From positions 1 to 21,913 of the forward strand of contig JBHEMU010000072.1 in assembly GCA_046262415.1 (NCBI GenBank): a DNA stretch of 21,913 bases. The letters run 5' to 3'. Every line of letters starts with the position of its first letter. Positions within the stretch are counted from its first letter, which is position 1. Below the pieces are notes generated by a model. The model had not been told where the DNA came from and did no database searches. It worked only from the letters and a program-made list of their open reading frames with translations. This DNA comes from JACDAS01 sp046262415. GTDB taxonomy: Bacteria > Actinomycetota > Thermoleophilia > Gaiellales > Gaiellaceae. Position numbers and translations under genes: made by a program. Shown one piece after another: positions 1 through 7,843 of this stretch.

Positions 1-164
1 GCGCGGGCTTGCCCGTGCTCCGTCTGAGCCGACCGCACGAGCGCATCCGGGTAGAGACCACGCTCCCAGGCGTCGCTTGCGACGCCGACCTCAGGAGCGC
101 GGGCTTGCCCGTGCTCCGTCTGAGCCGACCGCACGAGCGCATCCGGGTAGAGACCGACGCTCCT
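1..164. repeat. two copies of a 72-bp structured intergenic repeat
   Basis: Bases 1-59 and 97-155 are identical, with a period of 96 bp; similarity continues about 10 bp further with a 1-bp indel. The complete copy (93-164) is bounded by a 7-bp terminal inverted repeat, AGGAGCG at 93-99 and CGCTCCT at 158-164. Inside it are a CGGGC-TT-GCCCG hairpin and a second possible pairing of CGTGC with GCACG. The left copy is cut by the window edge, so more copies may lie outside. The right copy ends on the stop codon of the M48 protease. This resembles a REP/REPIN-like or MITE-like palindromic element, or an RNA-level structure at the protease mRNA 3' end. I do not recognise the family. Confidence 0.85.
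69..86. other. perfect hairpin between the two repeat copies
   Basis: GGCGTCGC-TT-GCGACGCC is a perfect 8-bp inverted repeat with a 2-base centre. It lies in the spacer between the two copies of the 72-bp repeat and shares the GC-TT-GC centre of the hairpin inside each copy. Read on the minus strand it would follow the M48 protease mRNA, so it could also contribute to transcription termination. Confidence 0.6.
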
Positions 165-1383
165 AGCGAGTCCCTCGCGCGCGCTTCTTCCAGGCCTCCG
201 CCATCGCGATCCGCTGCTCGATCGTCGGGTGGGTCTCGAGCAGGATGTACGACCACGTCGGCGGGTGCGGGTCGGACAGGCTCGTCCTGGTGAAGCCGGC
301 GAAGAGCCTCTGCGCCGCGACCGGGTCACGCGTCGTGCTCAGGGCCGCCCAGTCCGCCTCGGCTTCCATGTGGCGGGTGATGGCGTTGTCGAGGGGCGTG
401 GCGACGAGCTGGAGCGCGACGAGGACGAACAGCGACAGCGGCACGGCCGCCGGGTTGCGCATACCTCCCTTGCGCCGGGTCAGCAGCTCGATCCCGAAGG
501 CCCCGGGGATCGCGAAGAGCGCGTACCAGGCGATCCCCTTGGACAGATGGGCGTGCGCGTGGTGGCCGTACTCGTGCGCGATCACGACGTCGACCTGGGC
601 GTCGGTGAAGCGGCCGTCCAGCAGCGTGTCCCAGAGCGCCACGCGCCGGCTCGGCCCGAGCCCGGCCGCCCAGGCGTTGACGAGGTCGGTCTGGTCGCTC
701 ACCTTCTCCACGCGCAGGGGCACGCCCTCGACTCCCGCCTTCTCGGCGATCGCGCGGGCGCGCACGATCAGCGCACGGTCGTCGGGACGGTCGAGGTCGC
801 TCAGGTACGGGTACAGGAACAGGAAGAGCGCCGCGATCCCGACGAACGCGGGCCCGCCGAGCACCCACCACCACCGTCCCATCACGCCGGCGAGGCCCAT
901 CACGATCAGCAGCGCCAGGCAGAGCGAGAGGAACGTGAAGCCGAGGACGAGCCAGTCGCCGAACACGAATTCGAGGTAGTCGCCCTCCGCGAGATCGTGG
1001 CGCCGGTACCACCAGAAGCCCGCGATCGCGAAGGGCAGCTGCGCGAGCCAGACGAGCGCGAAGCCGAGCATCCCGAGCAGCATCCCCGTGCCGACCCGGC
1101 CGGCCGCAGACTCCCGCATGAAGCGATGCCCGCGGCGGGCGTAGAAGGCCAGCGTGGCGAGCAGGGCGAGTGTCGCGAGCACGAAGTTCCAGCGCTGGAA
1201 GCGCTCGAAGCGGTCGGCCCGGTCGAGCACCGCCTCGGGCACGTACGTGCCCGGATCGACCTTCGGCAGGCTCAGGTCGCCGGGCACCGTGCTGCTGTCC
1301 CACAGCAGGTAGGCGGCCAGGAACCAGCCCGCGGCGAGCGCCGCTAGGGTTGCTGCGCGGAACAGCATGCGCGTCGCGGTCAT
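163..1383 (-). CDS. M48 family (Ste24/HtpX-like) membrane zinc metalloprotease
   Basis: This is an integral-membrane zinc endopeptidase of about 406 residues. Counting from the ATG at 1383, a first hydrophobic helix lies near residues 10-30. Further helices lie near 67-82, 98-125, 144-170 and 172-195. The zinc-binding HEYGH is at 270-274 and the downstream glutamate motif EAEAD at 340-344, with two more hydrophobic stretches around the catalytic part. This layout matches family M48 (CAAX prenyl protease 1 or HtpX type), which cleaves membrane or misfolded proteins; the substrate here is unknown. Three in-frame ATGs (1392, 1383, 1368) are possible starts. I prefer 1383 because a TACCGT -10-like box on the minus strand (1400-1395) lies 11 nt upstream. 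Any of the three overlaps the divergent phosphoesterase gene. Confidence 0.88.
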   Translation of the reverse strand: MTATRMLFRAATLAALAAGWFLAAYLLWDSSTVPGDLSLPKVDPGTYVPEAVLDRADRFERFQRWNFVLATLALLATLAFYARRGHRFMRESAAGRVGTGMLLGMLGFALVWLAQLPFAIAGFWWYRRHDLAEGDYLEFVFGDWLVLGFTFLSLCLALLIVMGLAGVMGRWWWVLGGPAFVGIAALFLFLYPYLSDLDRPDDRALIVRARAIAEKAGVEGVPLRVEKVSDQTDLVNAWAAGLGPSRRVALWDTLLDGRFTDAQVDVVIAHEYGHHAHAHLSKGIAWYALFAIPGAFGIELLTRRKGGMRNPAAVPLSLFVLVALQLVATPLDNAITRHMEAEADWAALSTTRDPVAAQRLFAGFTRTSLSDPHPPTWSYILLETHPTIEQRIAMAEAWKKRARGTR

Positions 1384-1400
1384 CTCGGACATCCACGGTA
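1345..1400. promoter_or_regulatory. interleaved divergent promoters of the phosphoesterase and M48 genes
   Basis: On the plus strand GCTAGGGT (TAGGGT at 1345-1350) lies 16 nt before the phosphoesterase ATG and inside the M48 coding sequence. On the minus strand TACCGT (1400-1395) lies 11 nt before the M48 ATG at 1383 and inside the phosphoesterase coding sequence. Both fit the actinobacterial TANNNT -10 form; I see no convincing -35 for either. Each promoter therefore overlaps the first codons of the other gene. Confidence 0.5.
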
Positions 1401-2095
1401 ACCTGCACGCGCTCGAGGCGGTTCTCGGAGCGATCGACGCGGAGGGCGTCGACGAGCTCTGGTCGCTCGGCGACGTCGTCGGCTACGGCCCCCGTCCGAA
1501 CGCATGCTGCGACCGCGTCGCCTCCCGGGCGCGACTCTCCCTCGCGGGGAACCACGACCTCGGCGTGCTGGGCACGATCGACCTGGAGGAGTTCTCGCCC
1601 GATGCCTTCGCCAGCGCGAGCTGGACGCGGGAGGTGCTGCGGCCGGACGCGCACGCGTACCTCGCCGGGCTCTCGCCCCAGGGTGTACGCGAGGGCGTCG
1701 AGCTCTTCCACGCCAGCCCCCGCGACCCCGTGTGGGAGTACATCCTCTCAGGCGAGGCCGCCCTCGACGCGCTCGAGCTGACCTCAGCGCCGCTCGTGCT
1801 GGTCGGACACAGCCACGTCCCGCTCGCGGTCGGGCTCGACGGCGGCACGCTGGACGGCGGACTCGCTCCGGGGGGTACGGAGGCCGAGCTGGGCACCGGA
1901 CGCTGGCTGCTCAATCCCGGCTCGGTCGGCCAGCCTCGCGACAGCGACCCGCGGGCCGCGTACCTCCTGCTCGACCTGGCCGCCGGCCGCGCCTGGTTCC
2001 GGCGCGTGGAGTACCCGGTCGAGCGGACGCAGGCCGAGCTCCGCGAGCGCAACCTGCCGGCGGCGCTCGCCGAGCGCCTCGCCGTGGGCGTTTAG
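1367..2095 (+). CDS. calcineurin-like metallophosphoesterase (YfcE/MJ0936-like)
   Basis: This is a 242-residue cytosolic dimetal phosphoesterase. All family motifs are visible in order: SDIHGN (DxH) at the N-terminus, GDVVGYGP (GD), GNHDL (GNHD), a lone His in LFHASPRDP, GHSHVP (GHxH), and NPGSVGQPRD. This spacing is typical of the YfcE/MJ0936 phosphodiesterase branch. The in vivo substrate cannot be read from sequence. The start MRVAVISD at 1367 is the normal family N-terminus, so it is well supported even though it overlaps the divergent protease gene. The gene converges on the ECF sigma factor 118 bp downstream and appears monocistronic. Confidence 0.9.
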   Translation: MRVAVISDIHGNLHALEAVLGAIDAEGVDELWSLGDVVGYGPRPNACCDRVASRARLSLAGNHDLGVLGTIDLEEFSPDAFASASWTREVLRPDAHAYLAGLSPQGVREGVELFHASPRDPVWEYILSGEAALDALELTSAPLVLVGHSHVPLAVGLDGGTLDGGLAPGGTEAELGTGRWLLNPGSVGQPRDSDPRAAYLLLDLAAGRAWFRRVEYPVERTQAELRERNLPAALAERLAVGV

Positions 2096-2097
2096 CG

Positions 2098-2116
2098 CCT
2101 GGCCGGCGGGCCCAGG
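2098..2116 (+). terminator. possible terminator hairpin after the phosphoesterase
   Basis: CCTGG (2098-2102) and CCAGG (2112-2116) pair around a 9-nt GC-rich loop, starting 2 bp after the stop codon. There is no U-tract, so intrinsic termination is uncertain. Confidence 0.3.
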
Positions 2117-2191
2117 AGAGAGGGGCGCGCGCAGCTGAGGACGCCGCGGATGTCGCGTGCGGCTGCCGACCCGAATGGCTGGGGAGGGGCG

Positions 2192-2217
2192 ACCGCGAAG
2201 CGGTAGCCGGACGCTAC
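2192..2217 (-). terminator. tandem small hairpins at the end of the sigma factor gene
   Basis: ACCGC-GAA-GCGGT (2192-2204) and GTAGC-CGGAC-GCTAC (2203-2217) are two perfect 5-bp stems that overlap slightly. The second covers the sigma factor stop codon (2214-2216). They sit between convergent genes and may end transcription from one or both sides. No T-run follows either stem. Confidence 0.35.
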
Positions 2218-2807
2218 CCGCGCGAGGAGACCGGGGCCGCGGCCACGCGCTTCTGGCCGCTCGTGATGCCCTCGCGGGCGAGCGCGAGCTGGACGTCCTC
2301 GCGCGCCTTGTAGATCCGCCACTTGACCGTGGCGAGCGTGGTCTCGAGCGAGTCGGCGATCTCGGTGTACGAGAGCCCGACGACGTCGCGCAGCAGCAGC
2401 GCCATCTTCAGGTCGACGTTGAGCGCCTCGACGGCGCGCCAGACCGCGTCGATCGTCTCCATCCGCTCGAACGGCTGGTCGAGCACCTCGAGCGGCGGCA
2501 GGTCGTCGATCGCGACCAGCGACCGCGGACGCCGTTCGTTCGCCCGCAACTCGTCGAGGACGCGGTTCTTGGTCACCTGGAAGAGCCACGTCGTGAACAG
2601 GCACCGCTGCGTGAAGCTCGGCAGGCCCTGGTAGACGCGGAGGAAGACCTCCTGTGTGAGATCCTCGGCGAGCGAGCGTTCTCCGACGAGTCGGAGGACG
2701 TAGTTGAACACGGGCCGCTCGTACGCCCGGACGATCAGGGAGAACGCGCGCTCGTCACCTTTCTGCGCTTTCCTGAGTACTCCCGGATCGGGCTGCGCCA
2801 GTGACAA
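2214..2807 (-). CDS. ECF-type RNA polymerase sigma factor
   Basis: This 197-residue protein has the two-domain sigma-70 family ECF layout. Region 2 runs from about residue 15 to 95 and includes AEDLTQEVFLRVY and FTTWLFQVTKNRVLDELR. Region 4 runs from about 125 to 180 and includes LLLRDVVGLSYTEIADSLE and the recognition helix ATVKWRIYKARED. A short charged tail follows. It would redirect RNA polymerase to a specific promoter set. No anti-sigma factor gene follows it: the next gene downstream is convergent, and the gene upstream is gpmI. The only usable start is a TTG at 2807, placed 8 nt after a TATACT -10 box, which suggests a leaderless message. No -35 matching the common ECF AAC motif was recognised, so autoregulation is not evident. 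Confidence 0.9.
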   Translation of the reverse strand: MSLAQPDPGVLRKAQKGDERAFSLIVRAYERPVFNYVLRLVGERSLAEDLTQEVFLRVYQGLPSFTQRCLFTTWLFQVTKNRVLDELRANERRPRSLVAIDDLPPLEVLDQPFERMETIDAVWRAVEALNVDLKMALLLRDVVGLSYTEIADSLETTLATVKWRIYKAREDVQLALAREGITSGQKRVAAAPVSSRG

Positions 2808-2815
2808 GGTGCGGC

Positions 2816-2821
2816 AGTATA
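2816..2821 (-). promoter_or_regulatory. -10 box of the ECF sigma factor gene
   Basis: GCTATACT on the minus strand places TATACT 8 nt before the TTG start. It lies in the 86-bp gap after gpmI, so the sigma factor can be transcribed independently of the glycolytic operon. The -35 region is not recognisable. Confidence 0.55.
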
Positions 2822-2893
2822 GCGCGGTGAATGAACGAATGACGGGTATACATCGGCGGCTTACGACAGTCTTACGCAGGTTTCAGCGACGCT

Positions 2894-4354
2894 TTACACC
2901 AGCGGGCGCCCGGTCATCGCGGGCGGCTGGTCGATGCCGAGCAGAGCGAGCGCAGTCGGGGCGAGGTCGCGCAGCCCCCCGCTGCGGACCCGCGCGGCCG
3001 TGGAGGTGACGACGAGGGGCACCGGATTGGTCGAGTGGGCCGTATCCGGCGAGCCGTCGGCCTCGAGCATCTCCTCGGCGTTGCCGTGGTCGGCGGTGAC
3101 GAGACAGACCCCGCCGGCGCGGGTCACGGCCTCGACGACGACGCCGAGGCCGGCGTCGGCCGCCTCGACGGCGCGGATCGCGGCGCCGATCACGCCCGTG
3201 TGGCCGACCATGTCCGGGTTGGCGAAGTTGACGATCCCGAACGCGTGCCCGGCGCCGATCTCCGCCGCGAACCTGGCCGCCACCTCCCCGGCGGACATCT
3301 CGGGCTTCAGGTCGTAGCTGGGGACGTCGCGGGGCGACGGGACGAGGATCCGTCGCTCGCCGAGCCACTCCTCCTCGCGGCCGCCGTTGAAGAAGTAGGT
3401 GACGTGCGCGTACTTCTCCGTCTCGGCCGCGTGCAGCTGCCCGAGGCCCTCCCTCGAAAGCACCTCCGCGATCGTGTCGTCCGCCACCCGCTCGGCGAAG
3501 ACGGCCGGGCAGTCCAGGTCCTCGCGGTACCGCGTCATCGTCGTCAGGTCGAATCCCGCCTCCAGCAGCCGCTCGGACAGCTGTCGCGCCCGGTCCGGCC
3601 TGAAGTTGAAGAAGACCGCGCAGTCGTCGGGCCGCAGCGGCGGGCGGCCCTCGAGCACGACCGGCTCGACGAACTCGTCGGTGATCCCCCGGGCGTGACT
3701 GGCCCGGATCGCGGCGACGGGATCAACCGCCCGCTCGCCCGTCCGGTCGACGATCGCGGCCAGCGCGCGCTCGGTGCGATCCCACCGCCCGTCGCGGTCC
3801 ATCGCGTAGTAGCGGCCGCAGACGGTCGCGACGCGATCGGCCGGAAGCTCCGCGAGGTCGCCGGCCGCGGCCGTCGGCGAGACGTCGCGGCCGTCGGTGA
3901 AGGCGTGGACGTACGTGCGGTCGATCAGGCCCTCACGGCGCGAGAGCTCGAGCAGCGCGCGCAGGTGGTCGATGTGCGAGTGGACGCCGCCGTACGAGAC
4001 GAGGCCGAGCAGGTGGACGTTGGAGCCGCGGCTCCGAGCCCGCGCGAACACCTCGCGGAGCGCGGCGTTTTCGTACAGCTCGCCCGTCTCGATCGCGTGG
4101 TTGACCCGCATCAGGTCCTGGAAGAGCACACGGCCCGATCCGATCGTCAGGTGGCCGACCTCCGAGTTTCCCATCTGGCCGGGCGGCAGGCCGACCGCCT
4201 CGCCGGAGGCCTCGAGCCGCGCGTGCGGGTACCCGGCCACGAGCCGGTCGAAGACCGGTGTCCGCGCGAGCTCGACGGCGTTGCCGGGGCCGGCCGAGGC
4301 GAGACCCCAGCCGTCGAGGACGATCAGCGCGACGAGTGGGCTGCCGCCAGGCAA
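2894..4354 (-). CDS. gpmI: 2,3-bisphosphoglycerate-independent phosphoglycerate mutase
   Basis: This cytosolic enzyme interconverts 3-phosphoglycerate and 2-phosphoglycerate in glycolysis and needs two Mn ions. At 486 residues it is slightly shorter than the usual length of about 510. Visible signatures are LDGWG (metal ligand Asp14), GNSEVGH with the phosphoserine nucleophile Ser64, FTDGRDVSP, CGRYYAMDRD, FFNFRPDRARQL, KYAHVTYFFNGG, NFANPDMVGHTG, VTADHGNAE and TAHSTNPVP. It is an alkaline-phosphatase-superfamily enzyme unrelated to the GpmA type. The start must lie upstream of LDGWG, and the only in-frame candidate is a TTG at 4354. This makes the gene overlap the end of tpiA by 31 bp, so translational coupling is likely. 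It is the last gene of the gap-pgk-tpiA-gpmI operon. Confidence 0.95.
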   Translation of the reverse strand: MPGGSPLVALIVLDGWGLASAGPGNAVELARTPVFDRLVAGYPHARLEASGEAVGLPPGQMGNSEVGHLTIGSGRVLFQDLMRVNHAIETGELYENAALREVFARARSRGSNVHLLGLVSYGGVHSHIDHLRALLELSRREGLIDRTYVHAFTDGRDVSPTAAAGDLAELPADRVATVCGRYYAMDRDGRWDRTERALAAIVDRTGERAVDPVAAIRASHARGITDEFVEPVVLEGRPPLRPDDCAVFFNFRPDRARQLSERLLEAGFDLTTMTRYREDLDCPAVFAERVADDTIAEVLSREGLGQLHAAETEKYAHVTYFFNGGREEEWLGERRILVPSPRDVPSYDLKPEMSAGEVAARFAAEIGAGHAFGIVNFANPDMVGHTGVIGAAIRAVEAADAGLGVVVEAVTRAGGVCLVTADHGNAEEMLEADGSPDTAHSTNPVPLVVTSTAARVRSGGLRDLAPTALALLGIDQPPAMTGRPLV

Positions 4355-5028
4355 ATCGCCGCGAACGATTCCACCTCGAGGGAGGCGCCGCCGACGAGCG
4401 CCCCGTCCACCGCCGGCTGCGCGAGCAGCTCGGCCGCGTTCTCGGGCTTGACCGAGCCCCCGTACAGAACTGGGACGCCCAGCAGGCTCTTGATCAGCGC
4501 GTGCGCCTCCTGTGCCAGGTCGGGCGTCGCGGTCTGGCCCGTGCCGATCGCCCAGACGGGCTCGTAGGCGACGACGAGGTTGTCGTCCGGCTCGAGCACG
4601 CCGACCTGCCGGCGGAGCACCGTCTCGGTCTCCCCCGACTCGCGCTCCGCAGCCGTCTCGCCGACGCAGGCGATCACGTGCAGCCCGGCGGCCAGTGCGG
4701 CCCTGGCGCGCAGGGCGACCGTCTCGTCCGTCTCGCCGAAGTGCTGCCGGCGCTCCGAGTGCCCCACGAGGGCGCCGTAGACGCCGAGCTCCTTCAGCAT
4801 CGACGCCGAGACCTCGCCGGTGAACGCCCCCTCGTCGGCCCAGTGGACGTTCTGCGCGGCCACGGCGACGTCCGTGCCGGCGAGCGTCTGGACGACGGCG
4901 CCGAGCGAGACGAAGGGCGGGCAGACGGCCACGTCGACGCCCTCGAAGGTCCGCCGCGCGAGCTCCCAGCAGAACGCGGCCGCCTCGGCCGGCCCCTTGT
5001 ACAGCTTCCAGTTGCCGGCGATCAGCAT
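4324..5028 (-). CDS. tpiA: triosephosphate isomerase
   Basis: This enzyme interconverts dihydroxyacetone phosphate and glyceraldehyde 3-phosphate. The 234-residue TIM barrel shows AGNWK with the catalytic Lys8, VGHSERR with the electrophile His90, AYEPVWAIGTG with the catalytic base Glu156 (loop 6 follows), YGGSVKPENA (phosphate binding) and DGALVGGASL. It is about 15 residues shorter than the common 250, mainly between the active-site loop and YGGSV. The ATG at 5028 gives the canonical MLIAGNWK start and lies 10 bp after the pgk stop, with only a weak GAGCGGG upstream, so it probably depends on coupling to pgk. Its 3' end overlaps gpmI by 31 bp. Confidence 0.96.
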   Translation of the reverse strand: MLIAGNWKLYKGPAEAAAFCWELARRTFEGVDVAVCPPFVSLGAVVQTLAGTDVAVAAQNVHWADEGAFTGEVSASMLKELGVYGALVGHSERRQHFGETDETVALRARAALAAGLHVIACVGETAAERESGETETVLRRQVGVLEPDDNLVVAYEPVWAIGTGQTATPDLAQEAHALIKSLLGVPVLYGGSVKPENAAELLAQPAVDGALVGGASLEVESFAAICLAAAHSSR

Positions 5029-5038
5029 GCGTGCCCGC

Positions 5039-6084
<1,046 letters not shown>

Positions 6085-6088
<4 letters not shown>

Positions 6089-7101
6089 ACGAGCTTGGCG
6101 ATCAGGTCGACGAGCCGGCACGAATAGCCCCACTCGTTGTCGTACCAGCCGATCACCTTCACCTGGTTTCCGTTCGCCATCGTCGAGAGGCCGTCGATGA
6201 TGCAGGAGTGCGGGTTGCCGATGATGTCGGAGGAGACGATCGGGTCCTCCGTGTACTCGAGGATGCCGCTCCAGCCGTTCTTGTCGGCCACGGAGCTGAA
6301 GGCATGGTTGACCTCCTCGACGCTCGCCGCGCGCCCGAGCACGCACACGAGGTCGGTGACACTCCCGTCCGGGACGGGCACGCGCATCGCCATCCCGTCC
6401 AGCTTCCCCTTCAGCTCGGGGATCACGAGCGAGATCGCCTTCGCGGCCCCCGTGGACGCCGGGACGATGTTCAGCGCGGCCGACCGCATGCGCCGGAGAT
6501 CCGGCTTGCCCTTGCGGGTGAGCGCGATCTGGTCCTGGAGCTGCTGCTCGGTCGTGTAGGCGTGGATCGTGGTCATGAAGCCGGACTCGATCCCGAAGTT
6601 GTCGAGCAGGATCTTCGCCATCGGCCCGACGGAGTTCGTTGTGCAGGACGCGTTCGAGACGATGTCGTGCCGCTCCGCGTCGTAGGCGTCGTCGTTCACG
6701 CCCAGGACGAGCGTGACGTCGGGATCGGTCGCGGGCGCCGAGATCAGCACCTTCCTCGCCCCGGCCTCCAGGTGCTGCGAGGCGCCCTCGCGGTCGGTGA
6801 ACAGACCCGTCGACTCGAGCACGACGTCGACGCCGAGGTCCTGCCACGGCAGGACCGACGGATCGCGCTCTGCGAGGACGCGGAAGGAGTGTCCGTCGAT
6901 GGAGATCCCGTCGCCCGACACCTCGATGTCCGCGTCGAGGACGCCGTGCGAGGAGTCGTAGCGGAGCACGTGCGCGAGGATGTCGGCGTCGGCCAGGTCG
7001 TTCACGGCCACGACCTCGAAGTCGCCGCCGCGCTTCAGGTGCGCGCGATAGAAGTTGCGGCCGATCCTCCCGAATCCGTTGATCGCGACGCGCCTGGCCA
7101 T
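6085..7101 (-). CDS. gap: glyceraldehyde-3-phosphate dehydrogenase (type I)
   Basis: This enzyme oxidises and phosphorylates glyceraldehyde 3-phosphate to 1,3-bisphosphoglycerate using NAD. The 338-residue protein shows the Rossmann start AINGFGRIGRNFYRA, VNDLAD (consistent with NAD preference), SNASCTTN with the nucleophile Cys153, TIHAYT with the general-base His180, the S-loop RRMRSAALNIVPASTGAAKA, and the C-terminal WYDNEWGYSCRLVDL. Length is normal. The ATG at 7101 follows a strong GGGGAGGAG Shine-Dalgarno at 5-nt spacing, and a TAGACT -10 box lies upstream. It is the first gene of the glycolytic operon and overlaps pgk by 4 bp. A longer in-frame extension upstream of this ATG exists but has no support. 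Confidence 0.97.
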
Positions 7102-7106
7102 CGAGA

Positions 7107-7136
7107 CTCCTCCCCGTCGGTGACGAGTCGAGTCTA
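7107..7136 (-). promoter_or_regulatory. gap operon -10 box and Shine-Dalgarno
   Basis: TAGACT on the minus strand (7136-7131) fits the TANNNT -10 form. GGGGAGGAG (7115-7107) is a near-ideal Shine-Dalgarno 5 nt before the gap ATG. The implied leader is only about 25 nt, too short for a riboswitch. This leadered, SD-dependent arrangement contrasts with most neighbouring genes. Confidence 0.6.
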
Positions 7137-7147
7137 GTCGGAGGATG

Positions 7148-7585
7148 TCAGCAGGAGCCGAACTTGAGCCTGATCGCGCCGCTGCCGGCGAGGCGGCCGC
7201 CCGAGCGTACCTCGATCCTGTAGCGGCCCTGCTCGAGCAGGCCCTTCTGGCGGTGGATCTCGAAGGCGGTCCGCCCAGACGCGCCGTCCTCCCACTTGAA
7301 CGGGAACACGAAGACGCGCTTGTCGTTGTAGTACCAGGTCGCGCTGCTCGCCACCCTGTCCCGCATGCCCCTGAAGGTGATGAACGCGTAGAGCCTCCTG
7401 AAGGCCGCCGGCTTGCAAAAGACACCGCGCTTGGCGGCGTCGGGCGGAGGGATCGCGTTCTTGGTCGTCTTGCTCGCCCAGGCGACGACCTGGACCGTGC
7501 CCGCGGCCGAGACGCCCGACGAGAGCGAGGGCAGGGCCAGCGCGAGCGCCGCGAGAGCGCCGAGGGCGATCAGGGGAAGCCTCAT
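7148..7585 (-). CDS. exported protein of unknown function
   Basis: This 145-residue protein has a clear Sec signal peptide, with Arg2 followed by a long Leu/Ala-rich core and an Ala-rich end near residue 28. The mature part of about 117 residues is basic, rich in aromatic residues and probably beta-rich (for example ATWYYNDKRVFVFPFKW and GRYRIEVRSGGRLAGSG), and ends in FGSC. Two cysteines in the mature region (FCKP and the C-terminal Cys) could form a disulfide. I do not recognise a family. The ATG at 7585 is preceded by TAAGGGCG and, further up, by a perfect TTGACA. It lies 46 bp upstream of gap on the same strand, so some read-through into the glycolytic operon is possible. Confidence 0.75.
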   Translation of the reverse strand: MRLPLIALGALAALALALPSLSSGVSAAGTVQVVAWASKTTKNAIPPPDAAKRGVFCKPAAFRRLYAFITFRGMRDRVASSATWYYNDKRVFVFPFKWEDGASGRTAFEIHRQKGLLEQGRYRIEVRSGGRLAGSGAIRLKFGSC

Positions 7586-7616
7586 CGCCCTTAAGTAAGA
7601 GCACGCCGCGCCCCCG

Positions 7617-7622
7617 TGTCAA
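7617..7622 (-). promoter_or_regulatory. TTGACA -35-like element upstream of the small exported protein
   Basis: TTGACA on the minus strand (7622-7617) is a perfect -35 consensus, unusual in this GC-rich window. It lies 32 bp before the ATG at 7585. The matching -10 is poor: the candidates are TTACTT at 18-bp spacing or TACTTA at 19-bp spacing. Confidence 0.4.
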
Positions 7623-7764
7623 GCCCGAGCGGTGACGGACGTATGGTTTGCAACCGATGTGGCTTCCTTCCGGCGAATGCGGCATACTCTCCGGCGGCGG
7701 GTCCACGCTCGTCCGGCGCCGGATTCAGACCCCGTCCGACGCCACGGTCCTGAGCGAGGTTCAA

Positions 7765-7801
7765 CCGGAGGGGAAGGTCGTCCTCGGAGCTTCCCCTCCG
7801 G
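7765..7801 (-). terminator. strong 12-bp hairpin after the exported HVWLW-motif protein gene
   Basis: CCGGAGGGGAAG (7765-7776) and CTTCCCCTCCGG (7790-7801) form a perfect 12-bp stem with a 13-nt loop. It begins 43 bp beyond the stop of the gene ending at 7844. Read on the minus strand it is followed by TTGAACC rather than a U-tract. It is a likely terminator or 3'-end stabiliser. The rest of the 258-bp gap 7586-7843 holds no gene I can support. Confidence 0.6.
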
Positions 7802-7843
7802 CCCGCCGTACCGATGCTCTTTCGTCCGCCTCGGGCCCGAGCG

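Noticed and set aside
1..164. CRISPR array
   Set aside because: Only two copies are seen, the repeat is far too long (59-72 bp), and the spacer itself contains a hairpin. No cas genes are present.
9..293. Plus-strand open frame with a repeated VLRLSRPHERIRVET peptide
   Set aside because: The peptide repeat is only the 96-bp DNA repeat read in one frame. The frame runs antisense into the M48 3' end, has no ribosome-binding site, and the DNA shows inverted-repeat structure rather than coding bias.
7102..7147. Riboswitch or long leader in front of gap
   Set aside because: The predicted leader is about 25 nt and is mostly Shine-Dalgarno, leaving no room for an aptamer.
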